A stretch of DNA of 64,000 nt from positions 38,781 to 102,780 of the forward strand of contig NW_026604904.1 of assembly GCF_024763615.1 (NCBI RefSeq), read 5' to 3'. This document shows positions 40,561 through 55,395 of this stretch, one piece after another. This stretch comes from Phlebotomus papatasi. Lineage: Eukaryota; Arthropoda; Insecta; Diptera; Psychodidae. A program made the translations under genes and the position numbers. Each line of letters opens with the position of its first letter. Within the stretch, counting starts at the first letter, position 1. The notes beneath the pieces are model-generated. The model saw nothing but the letters and a program-made list of their open reading frames with translations. It was not told where the DNA came from and made no database searches.

Positions 40561-41773
40561 TTATGGAGGTAGTCCAGCTGAACATTTCGTCCTTAGACAC
40601 CTATCACCGGAAAAATCGCCATCTTGAATTATTCAAGGTCAAAGGTCAACTACCCTAGAGGGCCTAATTTTCAACGGATTTGGACAAATTTAGACATTTT
40701 TGAAAGATCTTTTAATTCTGAACCCGACTGCATCGGTCACAATCGGTAATGGATCGGGAAAGTAACGGTAATAGATTTATTTTAAAAATACTGTTTTTCG
40801 CACTTTTTCAGTCTTTTGACCCATATAAAATTTAAACGGTAAGAGATATCAACTTCCGGTCTTCGGTGACACCACCTCAAATGACATTATCTCGAAAGTA
40901 ATCTCTTTGTTTTTACCCCGTCCCCCTTCATGCGCTCCCTATCACCCAAAAATATGCAAAAAATGAGGCTTTTCTAATTAAAAAAAAATTGGCCCTGACG
41001 ATTTCCTTCATTTTTGGATATGTTATGGAAGTAGTCCAGCTGCACATCTCGTCCTTAGACACCTATCACCGGAAAAATCGCCATCTTGAATTATTCAAGG
41101 TCAAAGGTCAACCACCCTAGAGGGCCTAATTTTCAACGGATTTGGACAAATTTGGACATTTTTGAAAGATCTTTTAATTCTGAACCCGACTGCATTGGTC
41201 ACAATCGGTAATGGATCGGGAAAGTAACGGTAATAGATTTATTTTAAAAATACTGTTTTTCGCACTTTTTCAGTCTTTTGACCCATATAAAATTTAAACG
41301 GTAAGAGATATCAACTTCCGGTCTTCGGTGACACCACCTCAAATGACATTATCTCGAAAGTAATCTCTTCGTGTTTGGATATGTTATGGAGGTAGTCCAG
41401 CTGAACATTTCGTCCTGAAACACCTATCACCGGAAAAATCGCCATCTTGAATTATTGAAGATCAAAGGTCAACTACCCTAGAGGGCCTAATTTTCAACGG
41501 ATTTGGACAAATTTGGACATTTTTGAAAGATCTTTTAATTCTGAACCCGACTGCATCGGTCACAATCGGTAATGGATCGGGAAAGTAACGGTAATAGATT
41601 TATTTTAAAAATACTGTTTTTCGCACTTTTTCAGTCTTTTGACCCATATAAAATTTAAACGGTAAGAGATATCAACTTCCGGTCTTCGGTGACCCCACCT
41701 CAAATGACATTATCTCGAAAGTAATCTCTTTGTTTTTACCCCCTTCCCCTTTATGCGTTCCCTATCCCCCAAA
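40128..41773 (+). repeat. Tandem pair of 823-bp composite units
   Basis: Two consecutive units begin AATATGC at 40128 and 40951, 823 bp apart. Both carry the CTAATTAAAAAA and GCTGCACATCTCG variants and the CGTGTTTGGATATG deletion junction (about 40550 and 41373). The second continues into a different monomer type (CCTGAAACACC, TTGAAGATC), so its junction to the next lineage lies inside the unit. Confidence 0.85.
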
Positions 41774-44164
41774 AATAGGCAAAAAATGAGGCTTTTCTAA
41801 TTAAAAAAAAATTGGCACTGACGATTTCCTTCATTTTTGGATATGTTATGGAAGTAGTCCAGCTGCACATCTCGTCCTTAGACACCTATCACCGGAAAAA
41901 TCGCCATCTTGAATTATTCAAGGTCAAAGGTCAACCACCCTAGAGGGCCTAATTTTCAACGGATTTGGACAAATTTGGACATTTTTGAAAGATCTTTTAA
42001 TTCTGAACCCGACTGCATCGGTCACAATCGGTGATGGATCGGGAAAGTAAGGTTAATAGATTTATTTTAAAAATACTGTTTTTCGCACTTTTTCAGTCTT
42101 TTGACCCATATAAAATTTAAACGGTAAGAGATATCAACTTCCGGTCTTCGGTGACCCCACCTCAAATGACATTATCTCGAAAGTAATCTCTTTGTTTTTA
42201 CGCCCTCCCCCTTTATGCGTTCCCTATCCCCCAAAAATAGGCAAAAAATGAGGCTTTTCTAATTTAAAAAAAATTGGCCCTGACGATTTCATTCATTTTT
42301 GGATATGTTATGGAGGTAGTCCAGCTGAACATTTCGTCCTTAGACACCTATCACCGGAAAAATCACCATCTTAAATTATTCAAGGTCAAAGGTCGACTGC
42401 CCTAGAGGGCCTAATTTTCAATGGATTTGGACAAATTTGGACATTTTTGAAAGACCTTTAAATTCTGAACCCGACTGCATCTGTCATAATCGGTGATGGA
42501 TCGGGAAAGTAACGGTAATAGATTTATTTTAAAAATACTGTTTTTCGCACTTTTTCAGTCTTTTGACCCATATAAAATTTAAACGGTAAGAGATATCAAC
42601 TTCCGGTCTTCGGTGACCCCACCTCAAATGACATTATCTCGAAAGTAATCTCTTCGTTTTTACCCCCTCCCCCTTCATGCGCTCCCTATCCCCCAAAAAT
42701 AGGCGAGAAATGAGGTTTTCTAATTTTAAAAAAAAATTTGCCTTGACGATTTCCTTCATTTTTGGATATGTTATGGAGGTAGTCCAGCTGAACATTTCGT
42801 CCTGAAACACCTATCACCGGAAAAATCGCCATCTTGAATTATTCAAGGTCAAAGTCAACTACCCTAGAGGGCCTAATTTTCAACGGATTTGGACAAATTT
42901 AGACATTTTTGAAAGATCTTTTAATTCTGAACCCGACTGCATCGGTCACAATCGGTAATGGATCGGGAAAGTAACGGTAATAGATTTATTTTAAAAATAC
43001 TGTTTTTCGCACTTTTTCAGTCTTTTGACCCATATAAAATTTAAACGGTAAGAGATATCAACTTCCGGTCTTCGGTGACACCACCTCAAATGACATTATC
43101 TCGAAAGTAATCTCTTCGTTTTTACCCCCTCCCCCTTCATGCGCTCCCTATCCCCCAAAAATAGGCAAAAAATGAGGTTTTTCTAATTTAAAAAAAAATT
43201 GGCCCTGACAATTTCCTTCATTTTTGGATATGTTATGGAGGTAGTCCAGCTGAACATTTCGTCCTGAAACACCTATCACCGGAAAAATCGCCATCTTGAA
43301 TTATTGAAGATCAAAGGTCAACTACCCTAGAGGGCCTAATTTTCAACGGATTTGGACAAATTTGGACATTTTTGAAAGATCTTTTAATTCTGAACCCGAC
43401 TGCATCGGTCACAATCGGTAATGGATCGGGAAAGTAACGGTAATAGATTTATTTTAAAAATACTGTTTTTCGCACTTTTTCAGTCTTTTGACCCATATAA
43501 AATTTAAACGGTAAGAGATATCAACTTCCGGTCTTCGGTGACCCCACCTCAAATGACATTATCTCGAAAGTAATCTCTTCGTTTTTACCCCCTTCCCCTT
43601 TATGCGTTCCCTATCCCCCAAAAATAGGCAAAAAATGAGGCTTTTCTAATTAAAAAAAAATTGGCCCTGACGATTTCCTTCATTTTTGGATATGTTATGG
43701 AGGTAGTCCAGCTGCACATCTCGTCCTTAGACACCTATCACCGGAAAAATCGTCATCTTGAATTATTCAAGGTCAAAGGTCAACCACCCTAGAGGGCCTA
43801 ATTTTCAACGGATTTGGACAAATTTGGACATTTTTGAAAGATCTTTTAATTCTGAACCCGACTGCATCGGTCACAATCGGTGATGGATCGGGAAAGTAAG
43901 GTTAATAGATTTATTTTAAAAATACTGTTTTTCGCACTTTTTCAGTCTTTTGACCCATATAAAATTTAAACGGTAAGAGATATCAACTTCCGGTCTTCGG
44001 TGACCCCACCTCAAATGACATTATCTCGAAAGTAATCTCTTTGTTTTTACCCCCTCCCCCTTTATGCGTTCCCTATCCCCCAAAAATAGGCAAAAAATGA
44101 GGCTTTTCTAATTTAAAAAAAAATTGGCCCTGACGATTTCCTTCATTTTTGGATATGTTATGGA

Positions 44165-47100
44165 GGTAGTCCAGCTGAACATTTCGTCCTGAAACACCTA
44201 TCACCGGAAAAATCGCCATCTTGAATTATTCAAGATCAAAGGTCAACTACCCTAGAGGGCCTAATTTTCAACGGATTTGGACAAATTTGGACATTTTTGA
44301 AAGACCTTTAAATTCTGAACCCGACTGCATCTGTCATAATCGGTGATGGATCGGGAAAGTAACGGTAATAGATTTATTTTAAAAATACTGTTTTTCGCAC
44401 TTTTTCAGTCTTTTGACCCATATAAAATTTAAACGGTAAGAGATATCAACTTCCGGTCTTCGGTGACCCCACCTCAAATGACATTATCTAGAAAGTAATC
44501 TCTTCGTTTTTACCCCATCCCCCTTCATGCGCTCCCTATCCCCCAAAAATAGGCAAGAAATGAGGTTTTCTAATTTAAAAAAAAATTTGCCTTGACGATT
44601 TCCTTCATTTTTGGATATGTTATGGAGGTAGTCCAGCTGAACATTTCGTCCTGAAACACCTATCACCGGAAAAATCGCCATCTTGAATTATTCAAGATCA
44701 AAGGTCAACTACCCTAGAGGGCCTAATTTTCAACGGATTTGGACAAATTTGGACATTTTTGAAAGATCTTTTAATTCTGAACCCGACTGCATCGGTCACA
44801 ATCGGTAATGGATCGGGAAAGTAACGGTAATAGATTTATTTTAAAAATACTGTTTTTCGCACTTTTTCAGTCTTTTGACCCATATAAAATTTAAACGGTA
44901 AGAGATATCAACTTCCGGTCTTCGGTGACCCCACCTCAAATGACATTATCTCGAAAGTAATCTCTTTGTTTTTACCCCCTTCCCCTTTATGCGTTCCCTA
45001 TCCCCCAAAAATAGGCAAAAAATGAGGCTTTTCTAATTTAAAAAAAAATTGGCCCTGACGATTTCCTTCATTTTTGGATATGTTATGGAGGTAGTCCAGC
45101 TGAACATCTCGTCCTTAGACACCTATCACCGGAAAAATCGCCATCTTGAATTATTCAAGGTCAAAGGTCAACCACCCTAGAGGGCCTAATTTTCAACGGA
45201 TTTGGACAAATTTGGACATTTTTGAAAGATATTTTAATTCTGAACCCGACTGCATCGGTCACAATCGGTGATGGATCGGGAAAGTAAGGTTAATAGATTT
45301 ATTTTAAAAATACTGTTTTTCGCACTTTTTCAGTCTTTTGACCCATATAAAATTTAAACGGTAAGAGATATCAACTTCCGGTCTTCGGTGACCCCACCTC
45401 AAATGACATTATCTCGAAAGTAATCTCTTTGTTTTTACCCCCTCCCCCTTTATGCGTTCCCTATCCCCCAAAAATAGGCAAAAAATGAGGCTTTTCTAAT
45501 TTAAAAAAAATTGGCCCTGACAATTTCCTTCATTTTTGGATATGTTATGGAGGTAGTCCAGCTGAACATTTCGTCCTGAAACACCTATCACCGGAAAAAT
45601 CGCCATCTTGAATTATTCAAGATCAAAGGTCAACTACCCTAGAGGGCCTAATTTTCAACGGATTTGGACAAATTTGGACATTTTTGAAAGATCTTTTAAT
45701 TCTGAACCCGACTGCATCGGTCACAATCGGTAATGGATCGGGAAAGTAACGGTAATAGATTTATTTTAAAAATACTGTTTTTCGCACTTTTTCAGTCTTT
45801 TGCCCCATATAAAATTTAAACGGTAAGAGATATCAACTTCCGGTCTTCGGTGACCCCACCTCAAATAACATTATCTCGAAAGTAATCTCTTTGTTTTTAC
45901 CCCCTCCCCCTTTATGCGTTCCCTATCCCCCAAAAATAGGCAAAAAATGAGGCTTTTCTAATTTAAAAAAAATTGGCCCTGACGATTTCCTTCATTTTTG
46001 GATATGTTTTGGAGGTAGTCCAGCTGAATATTTCGTCCTTAGACACCTATCACCGGAAAAATCGCCATCTTGAATTATTCAAGATCAAAGGTCAACTACC
46101 CTAGAGGGCCTAATTTTCAACGGATTTGGACAAATTTAGACATTTTTGAAAGATCTTTTAATTCTGAACCCGACTGCATCGGTCACAATCGGTAATGGAT
46201 CGGGAAAGTAACGGTAATAGATTTATTTTAAAAATACTGTTTTTCGCACTTTTTCAGTCTTTTGACCCATATAAAATTTAAACGGTAAGAGATATCAACT
46301 TCCGGTCTTCGGTGACACCACCTCAAATAACATTATCTCGAAAGTAATCTCTTCGTTTTTACCCCCTCCCCCTTCATGCGCTCCCTATCCCCCAAAAATA
46401 GGCAAAAAATGAGGTTTTTCTAATTTAAAAAAAAATTGGCCCTGACAATTTCCTTCATTTTTGGATATGTTATGGAGGTAGTCCAGCTGAACATTTCGTC
46501 CTGAAACACCTATCACCGGAAAAATCGCCATCTTGAATTATTGAAGATCAAAGGTCAACTACCCTAGAGGGCCTAATTTTCAACGGATTTGGACAAATTT
46601 GGACATTTTTGAAAGATCTTTTAATTCTGAACCCGACTGCATCGGTCACAATCGGTAATGGATCGGGAAAGTAACGGTAATAGATTTATTTTAAAAATAC
46701 TGTTTTTCGCACTTTTTCAGTCTTTTGCCCCATATAAAATTTAAACGGTAAGAGATATCAACTTCCGGTCTTCGGTGACCCCACCTCAAATGACATTATC
46801 TCGAAAGTAATCTCTTCGTTTTTACCCCCTCCCCCTTCATGCGTTCCCTATCCCCCAAAAATAGGCAAAAAATGAGGCTTTTCTAATTTAAAAAAAAATT
46901 GGCCCTGACGATTTCCTTCATTTTTGGATATGTTATGGAGGTAGTCCAGCTGAACATTTCGTCATTAGACACCTATCACCGGAAAAATCGCCATCTTGAA
47001 TTATTCAAGGTCAAAGTCAACTACCCTAGAGGGCCTAATTTTCAACGGATTTGGACAAATTTAGACATTTTTGAAAGATCTTTTAATTCTGAACCCGACT

Positions 47101-50100
47101 GCATCGGTCACAATCGGTAATGGATCGGGAAAGTAAGGTTAATAGATTTATTTTAAAAATACTGTTTTTCGCACTTTTTCAGTCTTTTGACCCATATAAA
47201 ATTTAAACGGTAAGAGATATCAACTTCCGGTCTTCGGTGACACCACCTCAAATGACATTATCTCGAAAGTAATCTCTTCGTTTTTACCCCCTCCCCCTTC
47301 ATGCGCTCCCTATCCCCCAAAAATAGGCAAAAAATGAGGTTTTTCTAATTTAAAAAAAAATTGGCCCTGACAATTTCCTTCATTTTTGGATATGTTATGG
47401 AGGTAGTCCAGCTGAACATTTCGTCCTGAAACACCTATCACCGGAAAAATCGCCATCTTGAATTATTCAAGATCAAAGGTCAACTACCCTAGAGGGCCTA
47501 ATTTTCAACGGATTTGGACAAATTTGGACATTTTTGAAAGATCTTTTAATTCTGAACCCGACTGCATCGGTCACAATCGGTAATGGATCGGGAAAGTAAC
47601 GGTAATAGATTTATTTTAAAAATACTGTTTTTCGCACTTTTTCAGTCTTTTGCCCCATATAAAATTTAAACGGTAAGAGATATCAACTTCCGGTCCTCGG
47701 TGACCCCACCTCAAATGACATTATCTCGAAAGTAATCTCTTCGTTTTTACCCCCTCCCCCTTTATGCGTTCTCTATCCCCCAAAAATAGGCAAAAAATGA
47801 GGCTTTTCTAATTTAAAAAAAAAATTGGATCTGACGATTTCCTTCATTTTTGGATATGTTATGGAGGTAGTCCAGCTGAACATTTCGTCCTTAGACACCT
47901 ATCACCGGAAAAATCGCCATCTTGAATTATTCAAGATCAAAGGTCAACTACCCTAGAGGGCCTAATTTTCAACGGATTTGGACAAATTTGGACATTTTTG
48001 AAAGATCTTTTAATTCTGAACCCGACTGCATCGGTCACAATCGGTAATGGATCGGGAAAGTAACGGTAATAGATTTATTTTAAAAATACTGTTTTTCGCA
48101 CTTTTTCAGTCTTTTGCCCCATATAAAATTTAAACGGTAAGAGATATCAACTTCCGGTCTTCGGTGACCCCACCTCAAATGACATTATCTCGAAAGTAAT
48201 CTCTTCGTTTTTACCCCCTCCCCCTTTATGCGTTCCCTATCCCCCAAAAATAGGCAAAAAATGAGGCTTTTCTAATTTAAAAAAAATTGGCCCTGACGAT
48301 TTCCTTCATTTTTGGATATGTTTTGGAGGTAGTCCAGCTGAATATTTCGTCCTTAGACACCTATCACCGGAAAAATCGCCATCTTGAATTATTCAAGATC
48401 AAAGGTCAACTACCCTAGAGGGCCTAATTTTCAACGGATTTGGACAAATTTAGACATTTTTGAAAGATCTTTTAATTCTGAACCCGACTGCATCGGTCAC
48501 AATCGGTAATGGATCGGGAAAGTAACGGTAATAGATTTATTTTAAAAATACTGTTTTTCGCACTTTTTCAGTCTTTTGACCCATATAAAATTTAAACGGT
48601 AAGAGATATCAACTTCCGGTCTTCGGTGACACCACCTCAAATAACATTATCTCGAAAGTAATCTCTTCGTTTTTACCCCCTCCCCCTTCATGCGCTCCCT
48701 ATCCCCCAAAAATAGGCAAAAAATGAGGTTTTTCTAATTTAAAAAAAAATTGGCCCTGACAATTTCCTTCATTTTTGGATATGTTATGGAGGTAGTCCAG
48801 CTGAACATTTCGTCCTGAAACACCTATCACCGGAAAAATCGCCATCTTGAATTATTGAAGATCAAAGGTCAACTACCCTAGAGGGCCTAATTTTCAACGG
48901 ATTTGGACAAATTTGGACATTTTTGAAAGATCTTTTAATTCTGAACCCGACTGCATCGGTCACAATCGGTAATGGATCGGGAAAGTAACGGTAATAGATT
49001 TATTTTAAAAATACTGTTTTTCGCACTTTTTCAGTCTTTTGCCCCATATAAAATTTAAACGGTAAGAGATATCAACTTCCGGTCTTCGGTGACCCCACCT
49101 CAAATGACATTATCTCGAAAGTAATCTCTTCGTTTTTACCCCCTCCCCCTTCATGCGTTCCCTATCCCCCAAAAATAGGCAAAAAATGAGGCTTTTCTAA
49201 TTTAAAAAAAATTGGCCCTGACAATTTCCTTCATTTTTGGATATGTTATGGAGGTAGTCCAGCTGAACATCTCGTCCTTAGACACCTATCACCGGAAAAA
49301 TCGCCATCTTGAATTATTCAAGGTCAAAGGTCAACCACCCTAGAGGGCCTAATTTTCAACGGATTTGGACAAATTTGGACATTTTTGAAAGATATTTTAA
49401 TTCTGAACCCGACTGCATCGGTCACAATCGGTGATGGATCGGGAAAGTAAGGTTAATAGATTTATTTTAAAAATACTGTTTTTCGCACTTTTTCAGTCTT
49501 TTGACCCATATAAAATTTAAACGGTAAGAGATATCAACTTCCGGTCTTCGGTGACACCACCTCAAATGACATTATCTCGAAAGTAATCTCTTCGTTTTTA
49601 CCCCCTCCCCCTTCATGCGCTCCCTATCCCCCAAAAATAGGCAAAAAATGAGGTTTTTCTAATTTAAAAAAAAATTGGCCCTGACAATTTCCTTCATTTT
49701 TGGATATGTTATGGAGGTAGTCCAGCTGAACATTTCGTCCTGAAACACCTATCACCGGAAAAATCGCCATCTTGAATTATTCAAGATCAAAGGTCAACTA
49801 CCCTAGAGGGCCTAATTTTCAACGGATTTGGACAAATTTGGACATTTTTGAAAGACCTTTAAATTCTGAACCCGACTGCATCTGTCATAATCGGTGATGG
49901 ATCGGGAAAGTAACGGTAATAGATTTATTTTAAAAATACTGTTTTTCGCACTTTTTCAGTCTTTTGACCCATATAAAATTTAAACGGTAAGAGATATCAA
50001 CTTCCGGTCTTCGGTGACCCCACCTCAAATGACATTATCTAGAAAGTAATCTCTTCGTTTTTACCCCCTCCCCCTTCATGCGCTCCCTATCCCCCAAAAA

Positions 50101-53100
50101 TAGGCAAGAAATGAGGTTTTCTAATTTTAAAAAAAAATTTGCCTTGACGATTTCCTTCATTTTTGGATATGTTATGGAGGTAGTCCAGCTGAACATTTCG
50201 TCCTGAAACACCTATCACCGGAAAAATCGCCATCTTGAATTATTCAAGATCAAAGGTCAACTACCCTAGAGGGCCTAATTTTCAACGGATTTGGACAAAT
50301 TTGGACATTTTTGAAAGATCTTTTAATTCTGAACCCGACTGCATCGGTCACAATCGGTAATGGATCGGGAAAGTAACGGTAATAGATTTATTTTAAAAAT
50401 ACTGTTTTTCGCACTTTTTCAGTCTTTTGACCCATATAAAATTTAAACGGTAAGAGATATCAACTTCCGGTCTTCGGTGACCCCACCTCAAATGACATTA
50501 TCTCGAAAGTAATCTCTTTGTTTTTACCCCCTTCCCCTTTATGCGTTCCCTATCCCCCAAAAATAGGCAAAAAATGAGGCTTTTCTAATTTAAAAAAAAA
50601 TTGGCCCTGACGATTTCCTTCATTTTTGGATATGTTATGGAGGTAGTCCAGCTGAACATCTCGTCCTTAGACACCTATCACCGGAAAAATCGCCATCTTG
50701 AATTATTCAAGGTCAAAGGTCAACCACCCTAGAGGGCCTAATTTTCAACGGATTTGGACAAATTTGGACATTTTTGAAAGATATTTTAATTCTGAACCCG
50801 ACTGCATCGGTCACAATCGGTGATGGATCGGGAAAGTAAGGTTAATAGATTTATTTTAAAAATACTGTTTTTCGCACTTTTTCAGTCTTTTGACCCATAT
50901 AAAATTTAAACGGTAAGAGATATCAACTTCCGGTCTTCGGTGACCCCACCTCAAATGACATTATCTCGAAAGTAATCTCTTTGTTTTTACCCCCTCCCCC
51001 TTTATGCGTTCCCTATCCCCCAAAAATAGGCAAAAAATGAGGCTTTTCTAATTTAAAAAAAAATTGGCCCTGACAATTTCCTTCATTTTTGGATATGTTA
51101 TGGAGGTAGTCCAGCTGAACATTTCGTCCTGAAACACCTATCACCGGAAAAATCGCCATCTTGAATTATTCAAGATCAAAGGTCAACTACCCTAGAGGGC
51201 CTAATTTTCAACGGATTTGGACAAATTTGGACATTTTTGAAAGATCTTTTAATTCTGAACCCGACTGCATCGGTCACAATCGGTAATGGATCGGGAAAGT
51301 AACGGTAATAGATTTATTTTAAAAATACTGTTTTTCGCACTTTTTCAGTCTTTTGCCCCATATAAAATTTAAACGGTAAGAGATATCAACTTCCGGTCTT
51401 CGGTGACCCCACCTCAAATGACATTATCTCGAAAGTAATCTCTTTGTTTTTACCCCCTCCCCCTTTATGCGTTCCCTATCCCCCAAAAATAGGCAAAAAA
51501 TGAGGCTTTTCTAATTTAAAAAAAATTGGCCCTGACGATTTCCTTCATTTTTGGATATGTTTTGGAGGTAGTCCAGCTGAATATTTCGTCCTTAGACACC
51601 TATCACCGGAAAAATCGCCATCTTGAATTATTCAAGATCAAAGGTCAACTACCCTAGAGGGCCTAATTTTCAACGGATTTGGACAAATTTAGACATTTTT
51701 GAAAGATCTTTTAATTCTGAACCCGACTGCATCGGTCACAATCGGTAATGGATCGGGAAAGTAACGGTAATAGATTTATTTTAAAAATACTGTTTTTCGC
51801 ACTTTTTCAGTCTTTTGACCCATATAAAATTTAAACGGTAAGAGATATCAACTTCCGGTCTTCGGTGACACCACCTCAAATAACATTATCTCGAAAGTAA
51901 TCTCTTCGTTTTTACCCCCTCCCCCTTCATGCGCTCCCTATCCCCCAAAAATAGGCAAAAAATGAGGTTTTTCTAATTTAAAAAAAAATTGGCCCTGACA
52001 ATTTCCTTCATTTTTGGATATGTTATGGAGGTAGTCCAGCTGAACATTTCGTCCTGAAACACCTATCACCGGAAAAATCGCCATCTTGAATTATTGAAGA
52101 TCAAAGGTCAACTACCCTAGAGGGCCTAATTTTCAACGGATTTGGACAAATTTGGACATTTTTGAAAGATCTTTTAATTCTGAACCCGACTGCATCGGTC
52201 ACAATCGGTAATGGATCGGGAAAGTAACGGTAATAGATTTATTTTAAAAATACTGTTTTTCGCACTTTTCAGTCTTTTGCCCCATATAAAATTTAAACGG
52301 TAAGAGATATCAACTTCCGGTCTTCGGTGACCCCACCTCAAATGACATTATCTCGAAAGTAATCTCTTCGTTTTTACCCCCTCCCCCTTCATGCGTTCCC
52401 TATCCCCCAAAAATAGGCAAAAAATGAGGCTTTTCTAATTTAAAAAAAATTGGCCCTGACAATTTCCTTCATTTTTGGATATGTTATGGAGGTAGTCCAG
52501 CTGAACATTTCGTCATTAGACACCTATCACCGGAAAAATCGCCATCTTGAATTATTCAAGGTCAAAGTCAACTACCCTAGAGGGCCTAATTTTCAACGGA
52601 TTTGGACAAATTTAGACATTTTTGAAAGATCTTTTAATTCTGAACCCGACTGCATCGGTCACAATCGGTAATGGATCGGGAAAGTAACGGTAATAGATTT
52701 ATTTTAAAAATACTGTTTTTCGCACTTTTTCAGTCTTTTGACCCATATAAAATTTAAACGGTAAGAGATATCAACTTCCGGTCTTCGGTGACACCACCTC
52801 AAATGACATTATCTCGAAAGTAATCTCTTCGTTTTTACCCCCTCCCCCTTCATGCGCTCCCTATCCCCCAAAAATAGGCAAAAAATGAGGTTTTTCTAAT
52901 TTAAAAAAAAATTGGCCCTGACAATTTCCTTCATTTTTGGATATGTTATGGAGGTAGTCCAGCTGAACATTTCGTCCTGAAACACCTATCACCGGAAAAA
53001 TCGCCATCTTGAATTATTCAAGATCAAAGGTCAACTACCCTAGAGGGCCTAATTTTCAACGGATTTGGACAAATTTGGACATTTTTGAAAGATCTTTTAA

Positions 53101-55395
53101 TTCTGAACCCGACTGCATCGGTCACAATCGGTAATGGATCGGGAAAGTAACGGTAATAGATTTATTTTAAAAATACTGTTTTTCGCACTTTTTCAGTCTT
53201 TTGCCCCATATAAAATTTAAACGGTAAGAGATATCAACTTCCGGTCCTCGGTGACCCCACCTCAAATGACATTATCTCGAAAGTAATCTCTTCGTTTTTA
53301 CCCCCTCCCCCTTTATGCGTTCTCTATCCCCCAAAAATAGGCAAAAAATGAGGCTTTTCTAATTTAAAAAAAAAATTGGATCTGACGATTTCCTTCATTT
53401 TTGGATATGTTATGGAGGTAGTCCAGCTGAACATTTCGTCCTTAGACACCTATCACCGGAAAAATCGCCATCTTGAATTATTCAAGATCAAAGGTCAACT
53501 ACCCTAGAGGGCCTAATTTTCAACGGATTTGGACAAATTTGGACATTTTTGAAAGATCTTTTAATTCTGAACCCGACTGCATCGGTCACAATCGGTAATG
53601 GATCGGGAAAGTAACGGTAATAGATTTATTTTAAAAATACTGTTTTTCGCACTTTTTCAGTCTTTTGCCCCATATAAAATTTAAACGGTAAGAGATATCA
53701 ACTTCCGGTCTTCGGTGACCCCACCTCAAATGACATTATCTCGAAAGTAATCTCTTCGTTTTTACCCCCTCCCCCTTTATGCGTTCCCTATCCCCCAAAA
53801 ATAGGCAAAAAATGAGGCTTTTCTAATTTAAAAAAAATTGGCCCTGACGATTTCCTTCATTTTTGGATATGTTTTGGAGGTAGTCCAGCTGAATATTTCG
53901 TCCTTAGACACCTATCACCGGAAAAATCGCCATCTTGAATTATTCAAGATCAAAGGTCAACTACCCTAGAGGGCCTAATTTTCAACGGATTTGGACAAAT
54001 TTAGACATTTTTGAAAGATCTTTTAATTCTGAACCCGACTGCATCGGTCACAATCGGTAATGGATCGGGAAAGTAACGGTAATAGATTTATTTTAAAAAT
54101 ACTGTTTTTCGCACTTTTTCAGTCTTTTGACCCATATAAAATTTAAACGGTAAGAGATATCAACTTCCGGTCTTCGGTGACACCACCTCAAATAACATTA
54201 TCTCGAAAGTAATCTCTTCGTTTTTACCCCCTCCCCCTTCATGCGCTCCCTATCCCCCAAAAATAGGCAAAAAATGAGGTTTTTCTAATTTAAAAAAAAA
54301 TTGGCCCTGACAATTTCCTTCATTTTTGGATATGTTATGGAGGTAGTCCAGCTGAACATTTCGTCCTGAAACACCTATCACCGGAAAAATCGCCATCTTG
54401 AATTATTGAAGATCAAAGGTCAACTACCCTAGAGGGCCTAATTTTCAACGGATTTGGACAAATTTGGACATTTTTGAAAGATCTTTTAATTCTGAACCCG
54501 ACTGCATCGGTCACAATCGGTAATGGATCGGGAAAGTAACGGTAATAGATTTATTTTAAAAATACTGTTTTTCGCACTTTTTCAGTCTTTTGCCCCATAT
54601 AAAATTTAAACGGTAAGAGATATCAACTTCCGGTCTTCGGTGACCCCACCTCAAATGACATTATCTCGAAAGTAATCTCTTCGTTTTTACCCCCTCCCCC
54701 TTCATGCGTTCCCTATCCCCCAAAAATAGGCAAAAAATGAGGCTTTTCTAATTTAAAAAAAATTGGCCCTGACAATTTCCTTCATTTTTGGATATGTTAT
54801 GGAGGTAGTCCAGCTGAACATCTCGTCCTTAGACACCTATCACCGGAAAAATCGCCATCTTGAATTATTCAAGGTCAAAGGTCAACCACCCTAGAGGGCC
54901 TAATTTTCAACGGATTTGGACAAATTTGGACATTTTTGAAAGATATTTTAATTCTGAACCCGACTGCATCGGTCACAATCGGTGATGGATCGGGAAAGTA
55001 AGGTTAATAGATTTATTTTAAAAATACTGTTTTTCGCACTTTTTCAGTCTTTTGACCCATATAAAATTTAAACGGTAAGAGATATCAACTTCCGGTCTTC
55101 GGTGACACCACCTCAAATGACATTATCTCGAAAGTAATCTCTTCGTTTTTACCCCCTCCCCCTTCATGCGCTCCCTATCCCCCAAAAATAGGCAAAAAAT
55201 GAGGTTTTTCTAATTTAAAAAAAAATTGGCCCTGACAATTTCCTTCATTTTTGGATATGTTATGGAGGTAGTCCAGCTGAACATTTCGTCCTGAAACACC
55301 TATCACCGGAAAAATCGCCATCTTGAATTATTCAAGATCAAAGGTCAACTACCCTAGAGGGCCTAATTTTCAACGGATTTGGACAAATTTGGACA
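44165..55395 (+). repeat. Tandem 12-monomer higher-order repeat, two copies of about 5.55 kb
   Basis: Private variants recur at an offset of about 5551 bp: ACATTATCTAGAAAG 44481/50032, GATATGTTTTGGAGG 46001/51554 and 48315/53866, TCGTCATTAGACACC monomer 46899/52450, and CGTTCTCTATCC near 47768/53319. The copies join near 49.7-49.85 kb. Inside each copy a 5-monomer segment is itself repeated at 2312-2314 bp (46001/48315 and 51554/53866), so the duplication is nested. Confidence 0.87.
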
